DNA of 64,000 nucleotides from Volutella citrinella. Its lineage: Eukaryota; Ascomycota; Sordariomycetes; Hypocreales; Nectriaceae. The DNA lies in assembly GCA_034401135.1 (NCBI GenBank), contig JAWZSP010000003.1, forward strand, positions 1,426,001-1,490,000. Direction: 5' to 3'. Below, piece by piece: positions 47,301 to 63,840 of this stretch (position 1 is its first letter; each line of letters begins with the position of its first letter). A program made the position numbers and the translations under genes. The notes under the pieces are model-generated. The model was given only the letters and a program-made list of their open reading frames with translations. It was not told the DNA's origin and made no database searches.

Positions 47301-49252
47301 ATGCCCCTGAGCTGCCGCCCAACACTGATCGAAACAGCTTCCTCGAACGCCTCAGAAGCTCTATTTATATCTTTCAGGCTGTAAAGGATTGTGCCCTTGG
47401 CATGGATCAAAGCTAAGATTCTTCCATTTTCTCGGGCCGGGAGTGCATAACCACTAGATCCAAATGTCGCGACGTGTGGATCACCTGCTTGGGCTGAAGC
47501 ACCAGGAGGGCAATTCTGCTCTGTGTCAGTTCGGATGCGTGAAGACAAAGCAACCCTGGAAGCGTTGTCTTGGTCAGACAGGTTATGCTCAATCCTCTGG
47601 GCCGAGAGGGGGCCAGGCGAGGGCAACCGCAAAGCTTTTTGAACATAGTTGATAATATCAACGGCCTCAGTGCTGCGTTTTCTGTATAGAAGCCCCACGA
47701 GATGTTCGGCAGCTTCTAGGCAGCTCGGCTTCACGTTGATCGCTCGAAGCCACTGCTCCTCGGCCTCGTCTTGGCGGTTGAGACAATACAGAGCAGCAGC
47801 CATATTTGTAATCGCCTCAGCGTGACTGCGATAGCGTCAGATACTAAGAACGGCCACTTGACGGTTCATCCGGGAAAGCTTTTACCTCGAGTCGAGGGAG
47901 ACGATCCTCTCGAACCATTCCCTTGCCTTTTCGTAATTTTCCAGCCCATAATGGAGACAGCCACCCAGTAGCATCCCATCGATCCATTTCCATCCGCTCT
48001 GTTCACAAAAACTACTGAGCAGGTTGAGAGATGATCTGGCTGATTCGACTGGTGACATGCTGTGGGGTAGAAGGGAAGCATCCACCATAGGGAGTTCACC
48101 TTGAGGCATCACATCGTCCTCTATGGCCGGGTAAATGCTTAAAGAGGGCTTGGGTGGCTTAGGGTATACAACGAGCTTGGGCTGGGTTGAAAAGCCGCTC
48201 GGTTTCGAAAATTGAGCCCTTCTTGCGCCCTGAAGATGCGCCAGGAGTTCAGTGTAACTCCGATAAGCCTGTAGAACGACTTTATCCCGGAAGCCTCGGT
48301 GGCCGTTGAAACCGCCAGGCTGAAGAAATGCTCTTGGTCCAGCAGGTAGGGTCGGCACTGTTCGCTCGTGGAATCCAAACGCAGGGTGGGGTGGCGTGAA
48401 GTGTGCGTCCATATCCACCGGGCCAGAGGGGAGGGGCTTCGTTGCTTCGACGGACTCCTGGTAGGGTATGGCAGAGGAATTAGACTTCCATGCATGGCTC
48501 GGGATTGGCGTGTTCGAGAGCCTGGAGTTCACGTGGCTCCAGGAAGAAGGCGGGTGGTAGATGGGGATATGCCCGAGCGAGAAAGGGTCGCTCATGGCTA
48601 CTGGTGGGGGGCAGAAGGCGCGGACATTGTGTTCGTATGCCCTCATGAGGGGTGGATAGGCACCTGGGAAGATAGCCATGGGATCATGGCCAAAGCCAGA
48701 CGGATGGGGATGATTCCGCGGACGGGCGGCTTGGCCTGCAGAGTATATGTCCTTTTGGAATGATGCATCATGATGATACGGCCATAATGAGGTGGCAGTG
48801 GGTGCCATCTGGTCTTCATCCTCGTAAGGCAGGTTCAACGGCGGCGGCGAATGATGATATCCCAGAGGTATGGCTTGCCGAAATGATGACGCCTGCATAC
48901 CCGCCGGCAGTGGTGCTGCAGCTTGGCCAGGGAGAACATGATGCTTCATAGGCGGAGGCCCGTGAGAGGCCTGAGTGGGTGATCCATCATATCCGGCATC
49001 GATGGTTCCGTTTGGCGTTTTCCGTCGCAAATGGTGTTCTGGCTGAATTATATAGGAGGGCTTGTTAGAGCCAGAGCCTATTGACTGGAGTCGCGGCTGG
49101 GCTGCGCGGATGGGAAAGGATCGGGGATGCCACGGCGCTGATTCTTGAGTGGGGTCTCGGTTCGATGAGGACGCATCGCCTGGTGGGAAAGGCGTGAGGT
49201 TCGACGGCGGCGACGTCACCGCATGGGGGTTGAATTGAAGGAGAGGTAACAT
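44376..49252 (-). CDS. OGT: O-GlcNAc transferase, TPR plus GT41 catalytic domain
   Basis: Transfers N-acetylglucosamine (or another sugar) from a nucleotide sugar to Ser/Thr of nuclear and cytosolic proteins. Four exons: 49252-47886, 47825-45873, 45816-45207 and 45011-44376, giving 1521 aa. The first ~360 residues are disordered and Pro/His/Ser-rich (MLPLLQFNPHAVTSPPSN). TPR units follow, split by a long low-complexity insert; one reads LAYYHYGLRLDPKHVHLHTN. The GT41 N-lobe has [25 protein letters not shown] and [20 protein letters not shown]. The C-lobe has the nucleotide-binding lysine in NFNQLYKIEPTT and DTPECNAHTTAADVLW. All these match catalytic positions of human OGT. Budding yeast lacks OGT; filamentous fungi have this long form. 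The start is the first ATG in the open exon. Confidence 0.92.
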
Positions 49253-50867
49253 GACAGAAGGGTATATTCGCGAGTAAATGACAAGGGCAGGCAACGAAGG
49301 GACAACGGAGGCGGGCGGCAGTCATTCATGGCCTGTTGGTCCAGAAGCATCATAAGTCAGGTCTTGAGGCGATAGAGTGTCGATGGAACAATCGATGGGC
49401 ATTTGGCGTTGGCAGATAGCATGGGCGACGACGCCAGCGCCGTAATCCCCAGCCAATGCCTGAGCTCTGGTTCGTGTCACCTCCCTAAAGGACGCGACCG
49501 AACGAACGATTCCGACTCAGCGCCCAGCAGATGAGTGTCAATAATAGAGGAACTGGAAGGGCTTTTGGTAGGCGGTGGCTCTTTTGTAGGCGTGCAATCG
49601 GCGCGACAGATGCGGTCGCTTGTCGCCCTTTGTGTGGAAGTCCGAACACAAGATGGCAGGGAGCATCAGGTTGAGGGCGGGCGCGGATTGCCCGTCGTTG
49701 TCACTGCTGATGTAAGACCAACCGATGAGAGGACAAGCAGCCAACCGCCCGCCCTTGGCTCGTTGTACTATGACGTACTGGTACTTGTGACTGACGCCAG
49801 GCGCGACAGGGAGGTACGCACGGCTCCCAGTTGCTCATCCTGGCACTCACCCACTAAAATGAACAACCTCAGAAAGCGTGGCTTAAGGTAAGGTACTTAC
49901 CACCTCAGCAGGCAGTGGTAAGTACTACCACACATAACGCAGGTTACTGGGTACTACGACTATTCTGGCCGACAATTCAGAAGTGGCATGATGATTAGAC
50001 GTTGATGGCCCTAGGAACCTTTGTTACCCACCTAAGTGTGGACTTCTATGAAAGGTCTGCACGAATATGCATCGTAGTGATCCGACCCCGAGCCTGGGTA
50101 GAGTGCTGCTTGCATTTCTGGAAATAATCTCACCTCTTTCTCCAAGATGTTGGCGTTGCTCGAGGCATGGCATTCCCTCTCGAGGCACACTTCCATCAAG
50201 TAGATGCCATTAAGAGGGGCCCGGACTACTTACATGCGCCCTGCTTAGGGTTCTCAGCTCGGTACGCGTCGTCACGGCGCCTAGCCTGATGAATGCAGTC
50301 ACACCATAACCAATTGGCCACAACAGGTCATGGAGCCGGGTGCTCGGCCCAGTAGCACTGGTACTACGCCATGCGGATTGGCAGCAAACGTGTAGAAGCA
50401 AAAGAAATGCCACTTCGCTGGCTGGGCACGACGACGTTGACAATCAAGCCCTGATGGGTTGGCATTAAGAGAACAAAGCTGGGTACGGAAGTAGAGAATG
50501 ATATCGCGTACGCGTGACGTATTTCACAGGGGACGTCGAGCATTCCCTAGAAGATCCCGACGAGGAAACTACGAGGCGGGCTTTGTGGTATGTGAGCCTT
50601 GAATATGGACCTCTCAACCCATGGAGAGGGGGTTTCGCGGTGAGTAAGGGGCTCTAGTATGAACAAATTCTTCTTCCTTGCACAAAAATTGAAATAAACC
50701 ACTGGGCAGTTTGGTAGATCTCAGAGTGTAGTCAAGGGTTCATGTCACAGCTCGCTCGCTACAGAACACGAGTCACGATTTGGGGAGGCGGGGTTGGCAC
50801 AACGGATGCACTGCTATGATCCGAGCATTTTTTTTCTGGTTGGTTTGGTTGGATTGATATGCTAGAG
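49253..50867. other. Intergenic: OGT promoter and RPL12 3' flank
   Basis: 1.6 kb without a recognised gene. TAAGGTAAGGTACTTACC and its inverted partner lie at 49883-49935, in a GGTAAGTACTACC context. Confidence 0.5.
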
Positions 50868-51597
<730 letters not shown>

Positions 51598-52257
51598 CTT
51601 GAAGGTCTGTTTGTTCGACAGAGGCTCGTGGTTTGCTTGCCGAGTTCGAAAGGTGAGGAGTGTTGGAGTTTGGAAGGTGCAAGCTCAGGAAAATTTCCCG
51701 GGAGAAAGAAAATAAGTGCGTGCCCCACAAGAATGCCCTAATGTGTTGATGAGTGGGGAAGTCGTTGCCTTACGTAAGTCGAAGTGGGAGTGCGTCAAGG
51801 GTTGTTAGGTAAGCAGCCTGGCGGCTTTTGTGGGGATGGTGCCAGTTTGTCAGAGTGGATCAAAGTTTACGAAATACTGCCCCCCAGTGCATTTGTTCCA
51901 GGAAGCAGCTTGAGTTATCAGAAAAGCACAACATGAACTGACCAGAAAAGGGCTTTATGGAAATACAATCCTAGCTCATTCATTTGCCTCAAAATTAGAG
52001 TCGTCGTGGAGGTAGCTCTGGAATATCCCATTACTTTTTCTGTCAGCTTCCGAAGTACAGCTGGGCGATGGGCGTTGTGATGTGCCTCTCTGGTGAAGAA
52101 GAAGGCGCGGAGATGCACAGAGATTGAAGTGCAAAGACATGAGTTCATAAATTTGATGAGAGTATGAGCTCCTCGGCAGAGTTGTTTATTAATGCGGGCT
52201 AGATACCAGTCCCTTGGACGCCCACAGATCTATCGGTGATGCGTTGAGCCCTCCTCT
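51598..52257. other. Intergenic: RPL12 promoter and SEC23 3' flank
   Basis: 660 bp. The RPL12 leader on the minus strand is C/T-rich. A CCCTAA (telobox-like) hexamer lies at 51736-51741. No other gene seen. Confidence 0.5.
51736..51741. promoter_or_regulatory. CCCTAA telobox-like element upstream of RPL12
   Basis: CCCTAA sits about 140 bp upstream of the RPL12 start. Such hexamers are frequent in promoters of ribosomal protein genes. A six-base match may be chance. Confidence 0.25.
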
Positions 52258-54898
<2,641 letters not shown>

Positions 54899-55170
54899 AT
54901 TGAACGAGCGACAAGCTTCTCTGGGGGCGAAAATCGCGTGTGCTCAGCTCACAGCTTTGGTTCAGTGTGTTGAGTGTGATGTTGCAACATTGATTGAGCA
55001 GGAGGGAACGATAGAATACAAGAGCTATGGCCAGCTTAGTCATGGCAATGATGACAGGTTGCGGAAGCAAGGCCCACTGCTAGTCGAATATATGTCACTG
55101 CTTCTGTTGGACCCCACAAGGAGGGGCAGAAGTAGGATGCGCAGCTTATTGATACTATTAGCGCCTCCTT
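54899..55170. promoter_or_regulatory. SEC23 promoter squeezed against the AT-rich block
   Basis: About 270 bp of ordinary composition, with CpA and TpG present and therefore not RIP-decayed. This is all the normal DNA between the SEC23 start codon and the AT block. No distinct promoter element recognised. Confidence 0.5.
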
Positions 55171-58100
55171 TATAATAAAAGTATATTATATTTATAAAAT
55201 AAATTACTTAGTTATATAATATATAATAATTTATAATTAATTTGATAAAAAAAACTAATTATTATTATATATAATTTAATTAATATTTTAATAATTAAAA
55301 TTTTTAAAATTATATTTAAAAATTATATAATTATATAAAAAGTATAAGAATAAAAATAAAATATATTTAATATAATTAAGTTATTTTTATATATTATATA
55401 TTATTTAAATATTATATATTAAATAAATATATTATTTAAATATTATATATTAAATAAAATTAAAAATATTATACTAATTAAAAATTAAAAACTAAAAATT
55501 AAAAATATAATTAAAAATTAATTATTATATTAATTTTTAAATTTATTTATATAATTTTAATATATAATTTTTTGTATTTAATAATTAATATATTTATATA
55601 TAATTTATATAATTTTTATAAATATTAAATTAATTTAAATTATAAATATTTTATTATAAATAAAAATAAAAATAATTTTAATATAAATATTAATAAAAAT
55701 ATATAAAAATATAATTATAAAATAAATATAAAAATAAAAATATAATTAAAAATTAATTATTATATTATATTAAATTTAATTTAAAATTTATAAATAATTT
55801 TAATATATAATTATTTAATTAATAATTAATATTTATATATAGTTTTTATAATTTTAATAAATATTTAATTAATTTAAATTTATATAATATAAATATTAAT
55901 TATAATTATTTATTTATTAATAAAAATATTATTATTTTTAATATAAATAATTTAAAAATTTAATAAAAATTTATATTATATTATATTTAATAATAATTAA
56001 TAATAATTAATTATTTATTTATTTATTTTATTAATAATATTTTTTTAATATTTATTAATTATTTATATAATTTTTAATAAAAAATTTTAATTTAAAATTT
56101 TTTTTTATAAAATAAATTTATATTTTTTAATATTAATTTTTTTTATTAAATAATAATAATTTATTAATAAATTAAAAATATTTTATTTAATTTTAAATTT
56201 ATTATTAATAAAAAAATAATAAATATATAATTATAAATTATTATATAATAAAACTTTATTATTAAATATTATTAATAAAATTAAAAATATTAATATATTT
56301 TTATAAAATAAATTATATTAAATATTAAATAATAAATTAATAAATAAATAAATATTATATATTTTAATTTAGATTTATTTTAAATAATTATTATATAATA
56401 AACTTATAATTTATTTAATTAAATTTAATATTTAAAAAATTAAAATAAAATAATAAATATTTAATATATATAATTTATTTTTTATTATTATATTAGTTTT
56501 TAAATATAATTTATAATTTATTAAATTAAATAAAATAAAATTAAAATTTAATTTTTTTTATTTTTTTTTTTAATTTTTAATTATTTAATTATTAAATTAT
56601 TATTTTAAAATATATAATATATAAATAATATATAAATTAAATTATATAATTTTATAAAAAAAATAATAATAAAGTTTTATAATAAAAAATAATAAAAATT
56701 TATTTAATATTTTAATAAACTTTTTTTATAATATTATATATTATAATATTTTTTAAAATATATATATAAATAATAATATTATTTTATTTTATATATTTAA
56801 TTTTATTAATTTTTATTAATTAATTAAATAGTATTTTATAATTAAAATAAACCTTAATATTAAATATTATAATAATTTTTTTTAATAATATTATTTTTAA
56901 TATTAAGATTTATAAAATATAATTATAAAACTTATTATAATTTAATAATATATTATTATTAATTATAATTTAATAATAAATTATTATTAATTATATTTTT
57001 ATTATATTAAAATAAATTAAATAAATAATTATTTTTATAATTAATAATAATAATTTTTAAATAATAAAAAAAAAATTTATATAATTATTTTTTTATTAAT
57101 ATTTTTAAATTATATATTTATTATATTAACTTTTTATAATACTTTTTATTATTTTTTTTATAATTTTAATTATTTATTTTATTTTAATTTTAATACTTTT
57201 TATATAATATATAAACTATTTTAATATTATTAAGTATTATAATTATTTTTATATTTAAATTAATTTATAAAATATTTTAATTATTATATTTTTATTTTAA
57301 AGTTTTTTTAATATTATTAATAATTATTAATTATATTATAAATATAATAATAAAACTTATTATTTATAAATTTTATTTTTTTAATTTTATATAATTTATT
57401 AATTTTTTTAAGTTTTTTTATAAAATAAAAAATAAAATTATTAATTTTATTATAATTTTTAATTTTATTAATTATTTTTAAATTTTTAAATATTTTTTAA
57501 AAATATTTTTTTTTAATTTTTAATTTAATTAATATTATAATTATTTTAATTAATATTTATAATATATTTTTTTAAATATATAAAATATATATTATTAATT
57601 ATAAATTTTTTTAAATTTTAAATATTATTAAAATATATAAAATTTTATAAAAAAAAATTTAATAATTTTAAATTTATAATTATTTATTATATAAAAAAAA
57701 TTTAAAAATTTTTATAAGATTTTTTTAATTTAATTTTTTAATTTTTATTAATTTTATATTAATAAATATATAATAATTATAATTATTTTTTAAATAATAT
57801 TTATTATAATATATTAATAAAAATAATTTATATTAATAATTAAAAATAATTTATTTTTTAAAAATTTATTAATTAAAAATTTATTAATTAAATATTAATA
57901 AATTTAAATTTTATTTTAAATTATTATTAAAATATAATTATTTTATTTATTTAAATAAATTTTTTAAATAAATTATTTAAAATATTTATATTTTTATAAT
58001 TTAAATTAAAAAATATTAAATATAAAATTTTAAAATATTTAATTTTAAAATTATTTAATATTATATTTAATTTTTATATAAAATTTAAAAATATAAATAA

Positions 58101-58620
58101 TAAATTTATTATATTAATAAACTTTTTATAATATTTTTAATTTTATTTTAAGTTTATTTATATTTTTAAAAAAAAAATTTATATTAATTTATTTTAATTT
58201 TAATATTATATATAAATAATTATAATATTAAAATTTTAAATTTTAAATAATATTAATATAAATAATATATATTAAATTTTAAATTATTAAGATTTTAAAA
58301 ATAAATTATTATAATTTATAAATAATTATTTTATATTAATATTTAATAAATAAATTTTTATAAATTAATTATAAAAATTTATTAATTATTTTTTTATAAT
58401 TTATATTATTTTATTATAAAATTTTATTTTATTTTATTTTATTTTATAATTATATTTTTAATATTTTTTATATTTATTTTAAAAATTTATTAATTAAATT
58501 TTATAAATTATTTTAATTATTTAATAAAATAAAATAAATTAATTTAATTTATTTTTTATTATTATATTTTTTAAATTAAATATTAATATATTTTTATTAA
58601 ATATATTTTTATAATTATAA
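55171..58620. repeat. Extreme AT-rich block (roughly 1% G+C)
   Basis: About 3.45 kb made almost wholly of A and T; by eye whole 60-base lines have no G or C. The rare C residues are nearly all in CpT (ACTT, ACTA) and the rare G in ApG, what would remain after RIP removed almost every other C. No open frame or recognisable protein remains. The left edge is abrupt after GCGCCTCCTT and the right edge is abrupt at AAGGATCTAGC. Origin cannot be recognised: a fully decayed transposon or an AT-rich satellite are both possible. Confidence 0.85.
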
Positions 58621-59149
58621 GGATCTAGCTATATCTAGCGCAGCTGCTATACTAGTAGAGGAACTTTAGTCCAGTTAGTACTAGCTGACTGCTAGAAGCT
58701 TAGCAAGCTTTTACTAAGCTTATATATAGAATAGAGGACCTTAAGTAAAAGTAAATATACTAGCTTAACCCTAAGGGCATACTCTTCCCTAGCTTTAAGC
58801 TCTTAGCTATCTTTTTATAATTTTTTTACTTTTTTATAAAAGCTAGCTCTAAGTATATCTATATATAGACAGGCCGTTTTTTTATAAAATAAGTAGTTAC
58901 TAATTACTATATAAATTATTACTCTTTTTCTATTAGACTGACTATAATTATTAGATAAGGACTGATTAATACCTTTTATTAAAAATAAGTAGGTCCTTAG
59001 TATATAAGCCGGGCTTAGTAACCTATTAATAGCTATAATCTTTTAATAAATAATAAACTAAAATAAGCTTATTTACTAATTAATTACTAAGCGCTTATTA
59101 AAAGAATATAAATATAAATAACTCTTAAGATATAATTATAAGATATTTT

Positions 59150-59900
59150 AAGAAGATAATAATAATATTATTATTAATAATTAGATTAAGGTAATTAAGA
59201 TAGGGAATAGTTTTTAGAAGTATACCTTTATAATATAAAAGATCTATTAGATATAAATATAAATATACTATAGAAAGTAGTAAAGTTAGTAAATATATAT
59301 TAGAAGCTTAGTAAATAAAGACCTTATATAGGATAACTTTATTAGGTTTATATAATAGTAATATATTAATTTATATTTAAAGGAATACTAACTTTATAAT
59401 AAACTTAAGGCTTATTATTAAAAGGTTGCTAAGTTACTATTAGAGTTCTTCTAGGTATAAAGAGCGACTTATGCCTTCCTAAGTATATAAGGACTTAATA
59501 ATAATCTAATAGTAATATATTACTTTTATTACTACTTAAAGAAGGATTTATATAATAAGATCGATTAATAAATAGTTAAGTTATTAAATATCTAAGATAT
59601 TATTAATAAGGCTGAGTAGATCTAGATCTATCTTAGTATAATAAGTAGTAATGTTTTAGTAAATTACTATAAATATATATTAGACTATATAAGACTAGAT
59701 ATTAACTTAAAGAAATATAAACTAAGATATAATTTAGAAAGAGAAAAGAAAGGCTAATATTAATAGAACCCTGACTAAGGTATCTATATATAAAAAAAGC
59801 TTTAGAAAACTAACTTATAAAAACTATAATACTATTACTATAAGCGCCCTAATTATAAGGATATTAATTATTTTATAAAGAAATATTAGAATAGATTAGT
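59150..59900 (+). pseudogene. Decayed gag with CCHC zinc knuckle
   Basis: Gag-like region ending in a knuckle at 59830-59871. Read in frame, Tyr stands at each of the four ligand positions with spacing 2-4-4, as expected if TGC/TGT and CAT codons became TAC/TAT by RIP. The spacing equals C-X2-C-X4-H-X4-C. Upstream limits are approximate. Confidence 0.7.
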
Positions 59901-60659
59901 CTTAATAATCCTAGTGCTAGCTATGCTATTAAAGGCTATAATATAAGAGGTTATATTCTAGTTACTAGCTAATAACTTTTTAGAAAATAAGTAGGTACTG
60001 GTAGTAAAGTAGTATTATAAGTACCTAAACTTATTACTACTATTCTAATTAGCTAAATAGTTAAAAGTAATATAATTATTATCTAAGGATACTAAGAGTA
60101 ATAAGTTATTATAGATATAGATATTTATATATAAGTTGATTTTATAAGTAATTATTTAGTTTTATAAATAGGTCTTTAATTACTTATAGAAGCTAAAGTC
60201 CTTGAATTATAAAATTAATAAGGTATTATTAGTTAGAAGGGTAGTTAGGTATATAGAATTAGATTCTTTTTAATTAATAGGTATAGTTAGCTATATAAGA
60301 TTTATTATAATTTTATTAATATAAACTGACTTAAAGGCTCTAGCAACTTACTCCTATCTAATAATTTAATAAGTTAAAAGGGTATCTTTATTTTAATAAC
60401 TACTTATATATAGTAATATAATATTATATTTATTACTAACTTAGAATCTTTTATATTTAAAGTTATAAAGTAGTAGAAAAAGGCTTATATTCTTTATATA
60501 TATAGCGCTACTTTAAATAAGGACTGTGAAATAGTATCTTTAGATAAGAAGTTACTAAGTAAAATAGTACTACTACTTACTAAGCTTATAAAGTTTATAT
60601 AAGTATTTAATAAATAATTAGTAAAAGAACTACTACTTCTACTAGATATAGAATATATA

Positions 60660-61300
60660 ATTAATATATAAAAGGGAAAGATATTTTTATTTAGGCCTCT
60701 TTACTCTCTAGATAAAAAGAGAAGTAAGGTATTCTTAGAGTATTTTATAAAATAGTAAGTAGTAAGTTATATTAGTAAGAGTAAAAGCTTTATAAGTGCT
60801 TTTATCCTATTTATTTTTAAAAAAGATAGGATTTTGCGCTTATATATAGACTACTAAGGGCTTAATATAGTTATTATAAAGAACTAGTATCTTTTATTCT
60901 TAATTAGTAAGCTATTAGACTGCCTTTTTTATATAAAATAGATATCTATAATTAACCTTTAGGATATATATTACTATATCTAAATTAAGAAGAGTGACTG
61001 CTAGAAGATAGTGTTCTAAATATGGTATAGCTATTTTAAATATAATATAATGCCTTTTAGCCTTACTAATATACTAATAACCTTCTAAGTATATATATAT
61101 TAAGCGCTCGCTAGACTGTTAGATATATACTATATTATATACTTAGATAATATTATTATCTACTTTTAAATAAGGGAGGAATATACTAAGTACTTATACT
61201 AAGTCTTAGAAAGGCTATAAGCTGTATAGCTTTATACTAAACTATTAAAATACTCTTTTTATTAATAAGAGGTAACTTTTTTAAGTTATTATATTATATA
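60660..61300 (+). pseudogene. Decayed reverse transcriptase domain
   Basis: The fragment KKDR..LRLYIDY*GLN at about 60815-60870 corresponds to the gypsy RT 'KKDGxxRxxxDYRxLN' block. IIYLDNIIIYF at about 61128-61165 corresponds to the catalytic YLDDI box, with the second Asp codon mutated. Multiple TAG/TAA stops. Non-functional. Confidence 0.85.
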
Positions 61301-61589
61301 AGAGAGTATTAAGATAGAGCTAGAGTAAGTCTAATTTATTACTAAATAGAAGCTGCTTATATTAATATAAGAGCTCTAAGTCTTCTTAGGATTTTATAAC
61401 TTTTACTAAAAGTTTATTTTTTATTATTTTATAGTAGTATTTTTAATAATAGATTTGCTAAAAGGTAGCTATTAAGGAAAGAAGATAGGGGAGTTTTAAT
61501 AGCTAGAGAGCGCTATAATAGTTTTTAAGTTATTAAAGTAAGCCTTTAGTTTTATAACTATTCTTTAATACTAAGACCTTATACTATTT

Positions 61590-61800
61590 ATAAAAGTAGA
61601 AACTGATACTTTAATTAAGGCAATTATAAGTATCCTAGCCTAACTATATAATAACTAATAGTGTTTAGTTATATACTTTTTATATAAACTATTAGAAATA
61701 GAGAATAGATAAAGTACTAGCTAATAAGAGCTTTTAGCAGTCTTAGAGTCCTTAGAGTATTAAAACTACTACTTATAAGGACTATTAGAGTAATTTACCC
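61590..61800 (+). pseudogene. Decayed RNase H domain
   Basis: VETDT at 61597 matches the start of gypsy RNase H (ETDAS). A frame with stops at former Gln/Trp positions continues to ELLAVLESLEY, the usual KELLAIVEA-type block containing the catalytic Glu. Non-functional. Confidence 0.75.
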
Positions 61801-62559
61801 TGCTTATAGATTATAAAGCGTTATAATAGATTTTTAAAGCCCTAGTAAAAGATTTCTAAGAGAGATTAGCTAAATAAGTATATTAACTTTTAGAGTTTGA
61901 TTTTAAAGTAAAGTACTATCTTAGAGTAAATAATTTAGTAGATAGCTTATTAAAGAGGCTAGACTATACTAAAGGTCAGCCTACTTATAGTAATATATTA
62001 CTAAGTTTAGCTTATAAGCTGAATCTTATTAAGAACTTACTACTAGACTTATAGTAAATAATTATAAGTTAAAAAAGTAAAATTAAAGTAATAAAAGTAT
62101 TTATTTAGATAGTAAAGACTAGTCTAGCTAGGCTGCTTTAAACCTAAGAACTAAGGGCTTTTTTACTTTTATAATATAGCTTTTTAAGCAAGCTATTATA
62201 ATATACTATATATACTATAATTACTAGAGGCTAAAGAGGTATATTAAGGAAACTAGTAGGGAGTAGTGTACTTATAGTATTAGCTTCTTAAGGTAATGTT
62301 TATAAAGAATATATTAAGAACTTAGAAGAAGCTAGGGTTATTATTCTAGATTAATATATCTTATACTTTATAATAAGAGAATTTATAAAGAGTAAAATAG
62401 TATTCTTAGTATAGCTATTTTATAAACTAGAAGTGCTAGTTTAGAAGTTATAGACTACTAACTTAGAATATATAGCTTATATAGAGGTATTATATATTAA
62501 TACTAAAAAGAAGAACTATTAGGTTAATTAAGATAGCACTTTATTTTTTAAAAGTAGGC

Positions 62560-63140
62560 TTATAATTTTAAAAGAAAGATCCTTATAATAAGAGATCTTT
62601 TACTAATATTATAATAACTTAAGATTAGGGTATATAAAAATTATAAAGACTTTAGAATTAATCTTATAAAAATTCTATTAGACTAACCTCTCTAAGAATA
62701 TCTAGGAGTATATAAAAACCTATGACTTATACTAAGGTATATATATACTAAAGTATTAGCCTTATAGTAAACTGTAAATATTACTACTATTATTATATCC
62801 TTTTTAGGAAATTAGTATAGACTTTATTATTAAATTGTTATAAAGTGTATAGTTAAATAGCAAGCTAGTAGATATAATCCTTATAATTATCTATAAAATA
62901 ACTAAATATATACTTTTTATCTTAATAATAAAGCGGCTAAATACTATATAATTAGCAGGTATTTTCTATAAGCACTTTAAGTATAAATATAGTATTTTAA
63001 AAGGAATTATTAGTAATAAAGATAAGCTCTTTATAAGCTAATTCTAAGCTGACTTAATAATAAAATAAACTATTAAATACTAGCTATTTATAATATATTA
63101 TTTATAAATAGATAGATAGATAGAAAGGTTAAATTAAATA
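62560..63140 (+). pseudogene. Decayed integrase (zinc region and core)
   Basis: KTYDLY at about 62728-62745 matches the C-X2-C half of the H2C2 finger with Cys codons turned to Tyr. EISIDFIIKLL at about 62805-62840 matches the first catalytic Asp region. GIISNKDKLF at about 63000-63030 holds the second Asp region. IDR*IERLN at about 63110-63137 matches the TDGQTERxN block near the catalytic Glu. Broken by stops. Confidence 0.85.
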
Positions 63141-63684
63141 CTAGAAAAGTACTTATAAATATATACTAGAGAGTTCTTATAGAATTAGGTAGTATATCTT
63201 TAAAAGGCAGAGTTTGTATATAATAATAGTAAGTATAGTACTATTAGTATGTTTTTAATTAAGGTATTTATAGGCTACTACTTGCGTACTATTAAATATA
63301 TATTATATATACTAAAGATAAAGGTTAAGAGTATATAGGAATATATAAAGAAGATTATAAAAGTATAGTAGAAAGCTATATAATACTAGTAAGTAGTTAT
63401 AAAAGTGCAAGCTAAGTACTATAATAAGTATTACTAAGAGCAGGTATATATAAAAAGCTAAATAGTTAGCTTTAGTATATAGAACTTTTATTTTAAAAAT
63501 AAGAAGTTAGTATTATACTTTATATATATTAAAATTATTAAGTAATATAGTAAGTAAGTATACTAAGTAGCCCTATTAAGTAAATATATAAGAATATATA
63601 ATATTATATTAATTGTGCTATTAGAACTTTAAAATAATAGGGTTATAAGTAACTATATACTAAATAATCTTTTTAATCTTAAAA

Positions 63685-63840
63685 AAGAAAAGGAGGAGTA
63701 GGAAGTAAAGGAAATCATTATATATAAATAAGATAGTAATAATACTTTTTTCTAAGTTAAATAGCTAGGCTAGCCTATAGAATATAATATATAGGAGCTA
63801 AAAAAGTACTTAGTAAATATAAAGAAAAAACTATAAGTAT
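63685..63840 (+). pseudogene. Decayed chromodomain at the integrase C-terminus
   Basis: In one frame, EVKEII, then VK*LG*PIEYN, then *ELKKYLVN follow the chromodomain pattern (VEEIL, VKWxGW, TWE...NL), with each expected Trp read as TAG. This places the element among chromoviruses, whose integrases are guided to H3K9-methylated chromatin. Recognition is by pattern only. Confidence 0.75.

Noticed and set aside
55171..58620. Possible mitochondrial insertion explaining the AT richness
   Set aside because: About 1% G+C is far below fungal mitochondrial DNA, and no mitochondrial gene, tRNA or rRNA fragment can be seen.
58621..59150. 5' LTR of the retroelement as a defined feature
   Set aside because: Without the 3' LTR in the window and with RIP erasing terminal TG/CA, its borders cannot be fixed.
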